From positions 715,501 through 779,500 of the forward strand of contig NZ_JAKNYM010000002.1 in the NCBI RefSeq assembly GCF_022865105.1: DNA of 64,000 bases. Direction: 5' to 3'. Numbering within the stretch: position 1 is the first letter of the stretch; each line of letters starts with the position of its first letter. The DNA comes from Sphingomicrobium astaxanthinifaciens. GTDB taxonomy: Bacteria; Pseudomonadota; Alphaproteobacteria; Sphingomonadales; Sphingomonadaceae. A program made the position numbers and the translations under genes. This document shows, piece by piece, positions 39,290 to 46,328 of the stretch. The notes under the pieces are model-generated. The model did not search any database, had not been told where the DNA came from, and saw nothing but the letters and a program-made list of their open reading frames with translations.

Positions 39290-40042
39290 ATGGGCGAGGT
39301 GGTCTTGCATCCGGTGGTCGAGGACGAGGGGCTGACGCTCCACATCGAGCATTGGGAAGGCCCGCTCGACCTGCTGCTCGACCTCGCCCGCGGGCAGAAG
39401 GTCGACCTGCACGAAATCTCGATCCTCGAGCTGACCGAGCAGTTCGTCGCCTATATCGAGCGCGCGCAGGCGCTCCAGCTCGAGGTCGCCGCCGACTATC
39501 TGGTGATGGCGGCGTGGCTCGCCTACCTCAAGAGCTGCCTGCTACTGCCCAAGGACCCCGAGGTCGATCCCAGCCCCGAGGAACTGGCGTGGCGGTTGCA
39601 GCAGCGGCTGATGCGACTGGATGCGATGCGCGAGGCGGGGGCGCGGCTGCTGGGGCGCGACCGGGTCGGACGCGACGTCTTCCTGCGCGCCGCACCCGAG
39701 GGGCTCAGGACCGAGCGCAAGTCGCGCTGGCAGGTCCGCGCCTATGACCTGTTCGCCGCTTACGGGCAGGTGCGCGCGCGCACCCAGCCGGCGATGCACG
39801 TGGTGCACGACCGCAAGGTGATGACGCTCGAACACGCGATGGAGCGGCTGCAGTCGATGCTCGGCTTCGCGGTCGAATGGACCGACCTTCGCCGCTTCCT
39901 GCCCCGGAGCGAGGACAAGGCTTTCCTCAAGAGTTGCCTTGCCTCCTCCTTCCTCGCCAGCCTCGAACTGGCACGCACGGGGATGATCGACCTCGAGCAG
40001 GAAGAGCCGTTCGGGGCGGTGAAGGTGAAGAAGGGCCGATGA
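39290..40042 (+). CDS. scpA: Segregation and condensation protein A
   Basis: A 250-residue kleisin that bridges the heads of SMC in the chromosome-condensing complex. The N-terminal FEGPLD-type segment reads WEGPLDLLLDLARGQKVDLHEISI. A helical middle with YLVMAAWLAYLKSCLLLPK follows, and the C-terminal winged helix contains LASSFLASLELARTGMIDLEQEEPFG. The ATG at 39290 is preferred over an upstream TTG at 39272, because it sits at the expected transcript start. The gene overlaps scpB (ATGA). smc is not in the window. Confidence 0.93.
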   Translation: MGEVVLHPVVEDEGLTLHIEHWEGPLDLLLDLARGQKVDLHEISILELTEQFVAYIERAQALQLEVAADYLVMAAWLAYLKSCLLLPKDPEVDPSPEELAWRLQQRLMRLDAMREAGARLLGRDRVGRDVFLRAAPEGLRTERKSRWQVRAYDLFAAYGQVRARTQPAMHVVHDRKVMTLEHAMERLQSMLGFAVEWTDLRRFLPRSEDKAFLKSCLASSFLASLELARTGMIDLEQEEPFGAVKVKKGR

Positions 40043-40638
40043 GCGAGGATTTCGCGCGCAAGGTCGAAGCGGTGCTGTTCGCCGCCGACGAACCGCTCAC
40101 CGCCGAGCAGATCGGCGATCATGCGGGCGAGGGCGACGTGAAGGCGGCGCTCGGCGAACTGGCGGGTCACTATGCGGGGCGCGGCATCGAGCTGGTCGAG
40201 CGCGGCAAGCGCTGGCATTTCCAGACCGCGGGCGATCTCGCGCACCTGTTGCGGCGCACCCGCGAGGAGCCGCGCAAACTGTCGCGCGCGGGCACCGAAT
40301 GCCTCGCCATCATCGCCTATCACGAACCCGTCACCCGCGCCGAGATCGAGGCGATCCGCGGGGTGCAGATCTCGAAGGGCACGCTGGACGTGCTGATGGA
40401 GGCGGGGTGGGTGCGCACGGCGGGGCGGCGCGAGACCCCGGGGCGCCCGCTGCAATATGCCACGACCCCCGATTTCCTCACCCATTTCGGGCTGGCCAGC
40501 CGCCGCGACCTGCCGGGGATCGACGACCTCAAGGCGGCCGGGCTGCTCGATCCGCTCGACGAGGAGGCGCTCGAACTGGCGCTGTCGGGCGATGACGAGG
40601 AAGAGGATGAGGTGGAAGTCGGGGACGAAGAGGTCTAA
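40039..40638 (+). CDS. scpB: Segregation and condensation protein B
   Basis: A 199-residue protein with two winged-helix domains that dimerises on ScpA within the SMC complex. Features: KVEAVLFAADEPLTAEQI near the start, AGTECLAIIAYHEPVTRAEIEAIRGV near residues 85-110 and GRRETPGRPLQYATTPDFLTHFGL near 135-155. A strongly acidic tail (DDEEEDEVEVGDEE) ends the protein. It overlaps scpA by four bases and is followed by tatA after 36 bases. Confidence 0.95.
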   Translation: MSEDFARKVEAVLFAADEPLTAEQIGDHAGEGDVKAALGELAGHYAGRGIELVERGKRWHFQTAGDLAHLLRRTREEPRKLSRAGTECLAIIAYHEPVTRAEIEAIRGVQISKGTLDVLMEAGWVRTAGRRETPGRPLQYATTPDFLTHFGLASRRDLPGIDDLKAAGLLDPLDEEALELALSGDDEEEDEVEVGDEEV

Positions 40639-40674
40639 ACCGCCCGTGAAACAACTTTTACGTGGAGTCTTCTC

Positions 40675-40917
40675 ATGGGCAATATCGGCCTTCCCGGTAT
40701 CCTCATCCTCGCCTTCCTCGTCCTGCTCCTGTTCGGGCGCGGGCGCTTTTCCAGCCTGATGGGCGACGTCGCGCAGGGGCTCAAGAGCTTCAAGAAGGGC
40801 ATGGCGGAAGAGGACGAGACCCCCGCCAAGAGCGAACCGCGCCAGCTGCCGCGCGAGGACCAGACGATCGAGGCCGAGGTCAAGCGCGACCGCGAACAGG
40901 ACAAGCCCGCGAGCTAG
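40675..40917 (+). CDS. tatA: Twin-arginine translocase subunit TatA
   Basis: An 80-residue single-span protein. The membrane helix (LPGILILAFLVLLLFG) is followed by the conserved FG hinge and an amphipathic helix (LMGDVAQGLKSFKKGM), then a charged tail. TatA oligomers form the export path for folded twin-arginine substrates. The gene heads tatABC and follows scpB closely. The same linkage is common in alphaproteobacteria. Confidence 0.95.
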   Translation: MGNIGLPGILILAFLVLLLFGRGRFSSLMGDVAQGLKSFKKGMAEEDETPAKSEPRQLPREDQTIEAEVKRDREQDKPAS

Positions 40918-40920
40918 TCC

Positions 40921-41259
40921 ATGTTCGGGATCGGTGGCCTCGAAATCCTCGTCGTCGGGGTGATCGCGCTGCTCGTCGTCGGCCCCAGGGAATTGCCCGG
41001 GCTGATGCGCGTCGTCGGTCGCTTCGTCGGCAAGCTGCGCGCCTATGCGCGGCACTTCACGCAGGGCATCGACAATATCGTGCGCGAGGCCGAGCTCGAG
41101 GAGATGGAGAAGCAGTGGAAGCGGCAGAATGAGGAGATCATGAAGCGCTTTCCCGCCGACCTCTACGACGAGCAGCCGCCGATGGTGCCGGGCGATGCGG
41201 CGACCGGGGTGCCCGGCGACTCCGCGCGTCCCGACGACCCGGAGCGCAAGCGGCCGTGA
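40921..41259 (+). CDS. tatB: Twin-arginine translocase subunit TatB
   Basis: A 112-residue protein starting MFGIGGLEILVVGVIALLVVGP, the typical TatB membrane helix with the Glu in position 8, then ELPGLMRVVGRFVGKLR as the amphipathic helix and a charged C-terminal half. TatB with TatC recognises the twin-arginine signal. It is three bases after tatA, and its TGA overlaps the GTG of tatC. Confidence 0.93.
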   Translation: MFGIGGLEILVVGVIALLVVGPRELPGLMRVVGRFVGKLRAYARHFTQGIDNIVREAELEEMEKQWKRQNEEIMKRFPADLYDEQPPMVPGDAATGVPGDSARPDDPERKRP

Positions 41260-42080
41260 AGGATCTCGACGAGACCAAGATGCCGCTGCTCGAGCATCTC
41301 GTCGAGCTGCGCAGGCGGCTCTTGTGGGTGGTCGCCACGCTCGCCGTCGCCTTTGTCGGCTGCTTCTATGTTGCCAAGCCGATCTTCGCGGTGCTGGTCC
41401 AGCCGCTGCTCGACGCGGGGCAGGGGCGGCTCATCTTCACCGACATCTTCGAGGCCTTTTTCGTCGAGGTGAAGGTGGCGCTGTTCGCGGCGCTGATGAT
41501 CACCTTCCCGGTGCTCGCGGTGCAGCTGTGGCGCTTCGTCGCGCCGGGGCTCTACGCCAAGGAGAAACGGGCATTCCTGCCCTTCCTGTTGCTGACCCCG
41601 GTCTTCTTCGCGCTGGGGGCGAGCTTCGCCTATCTCGTCGCCATGCCGATCGCGCTCGAATTCCTGCTGGGCTACGAGGGCGAGATCGGCGGGGTGGAGA
41701 CCGACGCGCTGCCCGGCATCGGCAACTATCTGGGCTTCTCGACCAAGTTCCTGTTCGGCTTCGGGGTCGCCTTCCTGCTGCCGATCCTGCTGATGATCCT
41801 CGAGCGCGCCGGGCTGGTGACGCGCGAGCAGCTGGCCGGGGGGCGGCGCTACATGATCGTCGGCGCCTTCTTCATCGCCGCCGTCCTGACGCCTCCCGAT
41901 GCGGTCAGCCAGGTGATCCTCGCGGTGCCGCTGATCCTGCTCTACGAGTTCGCGCTCGTCGCCATTCGCGTAACGCATTGGCGTCGCGCGAAGGTCGCGG
42001 CTGTTGCTGGTTCGGAAGAAAATGAGGGCCCGGAAACGCCACCGGGGGGGGGGAGGGTTGGCGATTCCGGGCCCACTTGA
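41256..42080 (+). CDS. tatC: Twin-arginine translocase subunit TatC
   Basis: A 274-residue six-span protein that binds the twin-arginine signal peptide. LEHLVELRRRLLW near residues 9-21, FVAPGLYAKEKRAFLPF near 91-107 and the FGVAFLLPILL helix are typical. The GTG start overlaps the tatB stop. The last 20 residues are encoded across a run of ten G (42044-42053) and a large inverted repeat. The frame after the G run is therefore sensitive to any single-base error. Confidence 0.93.
   Translation: MKDLDETKMPLLEHLVELRRRLLWVVATLAVAFVGCFYVAKPIFAVLVQPLLDAGQGRLIFTDIFEAFFVEVKVALFAALMITFPVLAVQLWRFVAPGLYAKEKRAFLPFLLLTPVFFALGASFAYLVAMPIALEFLLGYEGEIGGVETDALPGIGNYLGFSTKFLFGFGVAFLLPILLMILERAGLVTREQLAGGRRYMIVGAFFIAAVLTPPDAVSQVILAVPLILLYEFALVAIRVTHWRRAKVAAVAGSEENEGPETPPGGGRVGDSGPT
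42026..42074 (+). terminator. Hairpin at the 3' end of tatC
   Basis: Perfect 10-bp arms GGGCCCGGAA (42026-42035) and TTCCGGGCCC (42065-42074) enclose a second 5-bp stem, CGCCA/TGGCG, and a G-rich loop. It overlaps the tatC stop region. No T-tract follows, so it may act as a transcript-end stabiliser rather than an intrinsic terminator. Confidence 0.5.
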
Positions 42081-42183
42081 GTGGATAGCGAGAGCGGGGG
42101 GGCAAAAGGTCACTATCCATGTGACACAACGCCCCTTTTGAAACCCGGTTCCTAAGCGCGTTTGTTTTTTTGTAAATTTCGCC

Positions 42184-43737
42184 TCAGCGCGCGGGACGCT
42201 GGGCATTTTCCTCGGGGAAGACGGGCAGTTCGACCGAATAACCCCCGAGTTTGCGGTCGAGCGGGGAGCGCAGCTGGCGCGACAGCCCATCGACGATCCG
42301 CTCGAACTGGCGGTGGCGCTGGTCGCTCCCGCCGGCGCCCACCAGCGCCTCGCTGGCGACCGTCAGCCGCGCCGTCAGCTCGCTGGTCCGCCGCAACGCG
42401 ATCTCGAGCTCGATCGCATCGCGCAGGATCGCATATTCGACCACCTCGGTGATGAAGAAGGCGGCCGAGACGGCGGCGTCCTGCGTCGTCGCCGCGCCGT
42501 CGAGGTCGAGGCTGATCGCCAGCCGCGCATCGGGGGCCGAGGCGCGCAGGCTGGCCGCCAGTTCGGTGATCAGCGGCCGCAGCTGGATGCCGCGGCTCTC
42601 CTCGATCTCGGCGAAATGGTTGCGGTGGACGACGCTCAGCGCCTCGACCCGGCGGCCGATCCCGGCATAGGCCTCGCGCGCCTCGTCGCCATGCGCGCCG
42701 CGCGAATGGATGTTGAGCAGGCTGGCGACCACCTGGAGGTTGTTTTTGACGCGGTGGTGGACCTCGCGGACGAGCCGGCGCTGCCCCTCGATCGCGGCGA
42801 TCAGGTCGCGCTCGCCCTCCTCGATCCGGCTGACCGTGCCGGCGAAGCTCTCGCCGAGCTCGCGGATCTCGCGCGCCGGGCCGAGCTTGGCGGGGGGCGC
42901 GAAGTCGTGGGTCGCGACGTCATAGTCGCGCACCGCGTGGTTGAGGCGGCGCAGGGGGCGCATGAAGAGGAGGTGGACCAGCGCCCACGACAGGATCGCG
43001 GCGAGCGCCCACATCAGCACCGGCAGGAAGATGTTGAGCCGGTCGCGCAGGTCGACGTCGACATAGTCGGCGGCGGCGTGCGCGGTGAGGCGGCGATCGA
43101 CGAGCCCGATCGTGAGCTCCTCGTGGCGACGCCCCTCGGCGGTCGGTCCCGGCGGGCCGATCAGCACCAGTTGCTCCTCGCCGTCGTCGAGCACGAAGCC
43201 GTCGACGCGGGTGGTGGCGGCGGCGATCGCCTCGGCCATCTCCGCCGCGGTGATCATCCCGGTGGCGCTGGCCCCGGGGATGCCGACCCCGAGGAGCAGC
43301 CCCTCGCGCTCGGGGTCGACCCACAGTTCGACGCGGCCGTTGGCGACGGGGCCGCGCGTCACCAGCCCCTCGCGGTCGAGGTCGCCGCATTCGATCGCCC
43401 CCTCGGCGGCGGTGATCGAGAAGCGCCGCGCGACCGCGGGCGCGACCGACAGCGCATCTCGCGCGACGAGGCAGGGGTCGCGCTCGCCGACCGAAAGCGC
43501 GCCATAGGCCGAGACGCGCAGCGCCAGCGTGTTGCGCGCGACCAGCGCCTCGACCGCGCGCGCGGCGGTGAGCATCTCGCCCTGCGCCTCGCCGCGCAGC
43601 GCGCGCCGCGTGTCGGCCAGCTCGGCCGAGGTGGTGTAGACGGTGAGCGCGCCGATCGGCAGCAGCGCGAGGCCGAGCGCAATGACGAGCTTGGTCGGGG
43701 TCGAGAGCGTGTTGAAGAGCCGCTCGATCGGGGTCAT
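42184..43737 (-). CDS. phyP: HisKA_2 sensor kinase-like protein, PhyP-type
   Basis: A 517-residue membrane protein: one helix near residues 16-36, a periplasmic sensor of about 200 residues, a second helix near 240-265, a HAMP-like linker and a HisKA_2 dimerisation domain with EVHHRVKNNLQVVASLL (His327). The following ATP-binding region lacks the N-box Asn (it reads FFITEVVEYAI) and any recognisable DNGxG box, so kinase activity is doubtful. In Sphingomonas sp. Fr1 a HisKA_2 protein beside phyR, PhyP, dephosphorylates PhyR. The position here, downstream of nepR, supports the same role. Confidence 0.75.
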   Translation of the reverse strand: MTPIERLFNTLSTPTKLVIALGLALLPIGALTVYTTSAELADTRRALRGEAQGEMLTAARAVEALVARNTLALRVSAYGALSVGERDPCLVARDALSVAPAVARRFSITAAEGAIECGDLDREGLVTRGPVANGRVELWVDPEREGLLLGVGIPGASATGMITAAEMAEAIAAATTRVDGFVLDDGEEQLVLIGPPGPTAEGRRHEELTIGLVDRRLTAHAAADYVDVDLRDRLNIFLPVLMWALAAILSWALVHLLFMRPLRRLNHAVRDYDVATHDFAPPAKLGPAREIRELGESFAGTVSRIEEGERDLIAAIEGQRRLVREVHHRVKNNLQVVASLLNIHSRGAHGDEAREAYAGIGRRVEALSVVHRNHFAEIEESRGIQLRPLITELAASLRASAPDARLAISLDLDGAATTQDAAVSAAFFITEVVEYAILRDAIELEIALRRTSELTARLTVASEALVGAGGSDQRHRQFERIVDGLSRQLRSPLDRKLGGYSVELPVFPEENAQRPAR

Positions 43738-43752
43738 GCCGTGGCCTGCGGC

Positions 43753-43980
43753 CTAGTTCAGCTTGTCGAGAAGGTCGCGCAGGTCGTCGGGAATGTCCTC
43801 GCGCAGCGTCTCGTCGTAGACCGACTTGAGAGCGCGCCCGAGACTTTCGTCGCGCCCCTTGCGCACGGGGCGATCGGCCCCGGCGGGCACTGCGCCTTTG
43901 CGGTTCGCCTCCTTGGTCTTCGCGCTCTCGTCGGTACCGCTCAAGCCAAATTCCCCTTCGCGCGGGTTGTCACGCGCCAT
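43753..43980 (-). CDS. nepR: Anti-sigma factor NepR
   Basis: A 75-residue protein, charged and probably disordered at its N terminus, whose C-terminal half (LGRALKSVYDETLREDIPDDLRDLLDKLN) is the two-helix NepR core. NepR holds sigma EcfG inactive until phosphorylated PhyR takes it away. The ATG at 43980 has GGGAG upstream, and an in-frame ATG at 44043 would add 21 residues. It precedes the phyP-like gene by 15 bases on the same strand and is divergent from phyR. An EcfG-type promoter lies at 44158-44182. Confidence 0.88.
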   Translation of the reverse strand: MARDNPREGEFGLSGTDESAKTKEANRKGAVPAGADRPVRKGRDESLGRALKSVYDETLREDIPDDLRDLLDKLN

Positions 43981-44157
43981 GATCCAAACTCCCGAGCGCC
44001 GCCGATCCCCTTGTCCCAAGAGGGCCTGGCGATTGTTCCGCAACGGCGTCGCGGCACAGTCGCCGTGGCGGCTCAGACCGTGTCGGAGGGGAGTAGAGGC
44101 TAGCTGCCGCTGCCGTCAACCCGACCCCCCCCGACCGGGTCATCTTGCGAGGGGTGA

Positions 44158-44182
44158 AACCAAAGGGCTTTAGCTTTGTTCC
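44158..44182 (-). promoter_or_regulatory. EcfG-type promoter of nepR
   Basis: On the minus strand GGAAC (44182-44178) is followed after 16 bases by GGTT (44161-44158), close to the GGAAC-N16-CGTT consensus of alphaproteobacterial EcfG. It would give a leader of about 170 bases. It lies in the 352-base nepR-phyR gap. The rest of that gap holds the hairpin at 44239-44266 and no gene. Confidence 0.65.
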
Positions 44183-44238
44183 CCTTCCAAGACCGGAAGA
44201 GCGGGGACTGTCACGAACACCACACACCCGGCCCGCGC

Positions 44239-44266
44239 CCCGTCCCCGGGCGCCCTGCGGGACGGG
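44239..44266 (+). promoter_or_regulatory. Stem-loop upstream of phyR
   Basis: Perfect 8-bp arms CCCGTCCC/GGGACGGG with a 12-base GC-rich loop, ending 66 bases before the phyR ATG. Its role is unknown. It may lie in the phyR leader or separate the divergent promoters. Confidence 0.4.
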
Positions 44267-44332
44267 ACTTGAAACGGATACGTAACGGCTCCACCTTGGG
44301 GGCCGCGCGACAAACAGGAGTTGAGAACGCCC

Positions 44333-45133
44333 ATGTCACTTGGCCAGGAACTCGCCCCCCACCTGCCCTTCCTGCGGCGCTATGCCCGCGCCCTGACCGG
44401 CAGCCAGGTGCATGGCGACAATTTCGTGCGCACCACGCTCGAGACGATCGTCGAAAATCCCGACGAGTTTCCGCGCGATCGCGATCCCCGGCTCGGGCTC
44501 TATCGCACCTTCCACGCGATCTGGTCGACCGCGCATATCGAGGATGACGCCGATCCCTCCGCGCGCGAGGGCAACGAGGCCGAGAGCATCGCGCAGGCGC
44601 GGCTGAGCCAGATCACCCCGCTGTCGCGCCAGGCGCTGCTGCTGACCAGCCTCGAGGGCTTCTCCAACGAGGATACCGCCTACCTGATCGACACCACCCC
44701 CGAGGATGTCGAGAAGCTCGTCAGCGAGGCGACCGCCGAGATCGAGAAGCAGACCCGCGCCGAGGTGCTGATCATCGAGGACGAGCCGATCATCGCGATG
44801 GATATCGAGACGATCGTGCGCGACCTCGGGCACAATGTGACGGGGGTCGCGGTGACCCGCGACGAGGCGGTCGCGCAGGCCCGCTCGGAACGACCGAGCC
44901 TGGTCCTCGCCGATATCCAGCTGGCCGACGATTCCTCGGGCATCGACGCGGTCAAGGACATCCTCGCGGACTTCCGCGTGCCGGTGATCTTCATCACCGC
45001 CTTCCCCGAACGGCTGCTGACCGGCGAGCGGCCCGAGCCGACCTTCCTCATTACCAAGCCGTTCCAGCGCTCGACGGTGAAGGCGGCGATCAGCCAGGCG
45101 CTGTTCTTCGACGCCGCCACCGTTCCCGCCTAG
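44333..45133 (+). CDS. phyR: Stress response regulator PhyR
   Basis: A 266-residue two-domain regulator. The N-terminal part (about residues 1-130) mimics an ECF sigma factor (sigma2-like then sigma4-like with LSRQALLLTSLEGFSNEDTAYLI). The C-terminal receiver starts at VLIIEDEPIIAMDIE, with phosphoacceptor Asp194 in LVLADIQLADDSSG and a TKPF Lys. When phosphorylated it binds NepR and frees EcfG. The ATG at 44333 follows AGGAG by about 12 bases. An in-frame TTG four codons earlier is less likely. Confidence 0.95.
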   Translation: MSLGQELAPHLPFLRRYARALTGSQVHGDNFVRTTLETIVENPDEFPRDRDPRLGLYRTFHAIWSTAHIEDDADPSAREGNEAESIAQARLSQITPLSRQALLLTSLEGFSNEDTAYLIDTTPEDVEKLVSEATAEIEKQTRAEVLIIEDEPIIAMDIETIVRDLGHNVTGVAVTRDEAVAQARSERPSLVLADIQLADDSSGIDAVKDILADFRVPVIFITAFPERLLTGERPEPTFLITKPFQRSTVKAAISQALFFDAATVPA

Positions 45134-45228
45134 GCGCGATTTTTCCCGCACTTTCCCGTCGCCCCCGACCAAAGGACGGGGGACGGACGGTTGTTTCGGT
45201 GGCGCATTGCGCCTACCTTAGGAAAATC

Positions 45229-45258
45229 GGTCGCGGCGCGACGCACATCGCCGCGACC
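45229..45258 (+). promoter_or_regulatory. Perfect stem-loop in the ecfG leader
   Basis: Ten-base arms GGTCGCGGCG (45229-45238) and CGCCGCGACC (45249-45258) pair perfectly around a 10-base loop, ending 23 bases before the TTG start. No T-tract follows. It could modulate ribosome access or be a protein site. It overlaps a weak EcfG-like promoter match (GGAAA-N16-CGCA from 45221). Confidence 0.5.
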
Positions 45259-45281
45259 CCACGTCACGAGGGGGACGTTCG

Positions 45282-45914
45282 TTGACCAAGCAGAAGGCCA
45301 TTGATGAGGGCGACAAGAAGCCCGATCCGGTGCCGCTGCCGGATGACGAGTTCAAGGAGCAACTCGCGCAGGTGATCCCGCACCTGCGCGCCTTCGGGCG
45401 CTCCCTGTCGGGCAACCGCGACACCGCCGACGACCTCGTCCAGGAAACGCTCCTCAAGGCGTGGGCCGCGCGCAAGCGCTTCCAGGCCGGGACCAACATG
45501 CGCGCGTGGACCTTCATCATCCTGCGCAACCTGTTCCTCTCGCAGATGCGCCGCGCGCGCTTCAAGGGCGAGTGGGACGATGTCACCGCGGCCAAGATCC
45601 TCGCCGCGCCCGCGGCGCAGGACCGCCATGTCGAACTGGGCGACATGCAGCGCGCGCTGTTGCAGCTGCCGCAACCCCAGCGCGAGGCATTGATCCTCGT
45701 CGGCGCGGGCGGCTTTGCCTATGAGGAAGCGGCGCAGATCTGCGGGTGCGCGGTCGGCACCATTAAGAGCCGCGTGGCGCGCGGGCGCGTCGCGCTCGAG
45801 AACCTCCTCAATTCAGAAGACCTGCCGCCGCGCAAGCAGCATGAGAGCGATCCCGAGCTGTCGGCGCTGCAGAACATCATGAGCCAGGTCGACGAACTGT
45901 CGAACGAGAATTGA
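45282..45914 (+). CDS. ecfG: General stress sigma factor EcfG
   Basis: A 210-residue ECF sigma factor of the ECF15/EcfG type. Region 2 runs from LAQVIPHLRAFGRSLSGNRDTADDLVQETLLKAW to the NLFLSQMRRAR segment (about residues 28-92), and region 4 contains LPQPQREALILVGAGGFAYEEAAQICGCAVGTIKSRVARGR (about 125-170). The acidic tail ends SQVDELSNEN. It directs RNA polymerase to GGAAC/CGTT promoters when NepR is sequestered. The start is TTG at 45282. It is 148 bases after phyR, with a hairpin in the gap. Confidence 0.93.
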   Translation: MTKQKAIDEGDKKPDPVPLPDDEFKEQLAQVIPHLRAFGRSLSGNRDTADDLVQETLLKAWAARKRFQAGTNMRAWTFIILRNLFLSQMRRARFKGEWDDVTAAKILAAPAAQDRHVELGDMQRALLQLPQPQREALILVGAGGFAYEEAAQICGCAVGTIKSRVARGRVALENLLNSEDLPPRKQHESDPELSALQNIMSQVDELSNEN

Positions 45915-46074
45915 GCCGCGCGCCGTGCCCGGCCTATCCGACGATCGGCCGATCGACGGGGCGGCTGGCGGCGCACTCGAGGCCCCGGGTGCGCCAGCCC
46001 GGCGCGGGGCATATCCACAAGTCGGCATGTGAATGAGCGGTCCGTCGGCGAACGCCGCAGCGACGGGCGGTTGG

Positions 46075-46260
46075 CTAGCTGAGCTGGGCCAGCAGCTCTT
46101 CCATGTCGCGTGGCAGCGGTTCGCGGCGCACCGCGTCGAAGGCGCGGCGCAGGTGCGCGGTCACCGGATCGGCGGGCGATGGAATCGTAACGCGCATGGA
46201 TACGCGCTCGCTTTGCGAGGCGGTCCGGGCGTCAGTCCCCTTGGCGTGGCTGTGCAACAT
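46075..46260 (-). CDS. Second NepR-like anti-sigma mini-protein (candidate)
   Basis: A 61-residue frame whose last 29 residues (VTAHLRRAFDAVRREPLPRDMEELLAQLS) align without gaps to the NepR core at 43753. Nine residues are identical and many are conservative, and both end one residue after the final Leu. The N terminus is short and polar, as in NepR. The ATG at 46260 is chosen, and an internal ATG at 46197 would leave 40 residues. It is divergent from glnE. An EcfG-like promoter at 46273-46297 fits stress control. It is not adjacent to a sigma gene on its own strand. Confidence 0.6.
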   Translation of the reverse strand: MLHSHAKGTDARTASQSERVSMRVTIPSPADPVTAHLRRAFDAVRREPLPRDMEELLAQLS

Positions 46261-46272
46261 GGTCAGGTAGGT

Positions 46273-46297
46273 AACGCCCGAGTCGCGCAAGCGTTTC
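46273..46297 (-). promoter_or_regulatory. EcfG-like promoter of the second NepR-like gene
   Basis: On the minus strand GAAAC (46297-46293) is followed after exactly 16 bases by CGTT (46276-46273). This is one mismatch from GGAAC-N16-CGTT. The start codon is 12 bases downstream. Confidence 0.5.
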
Positions 46298-46328
46298 ACG
46301 CGTGCGGCCAACGCTACGGGGAGATGCG

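Noticed and set aside
43981-44332. Search for an EcfG-type promoter directing phyR
   Set aside because: GGAAG at about 44195 and TGAAAC at about 44269 were examined, but no GTT-type -10 lies at the right spacing on the plus strand.
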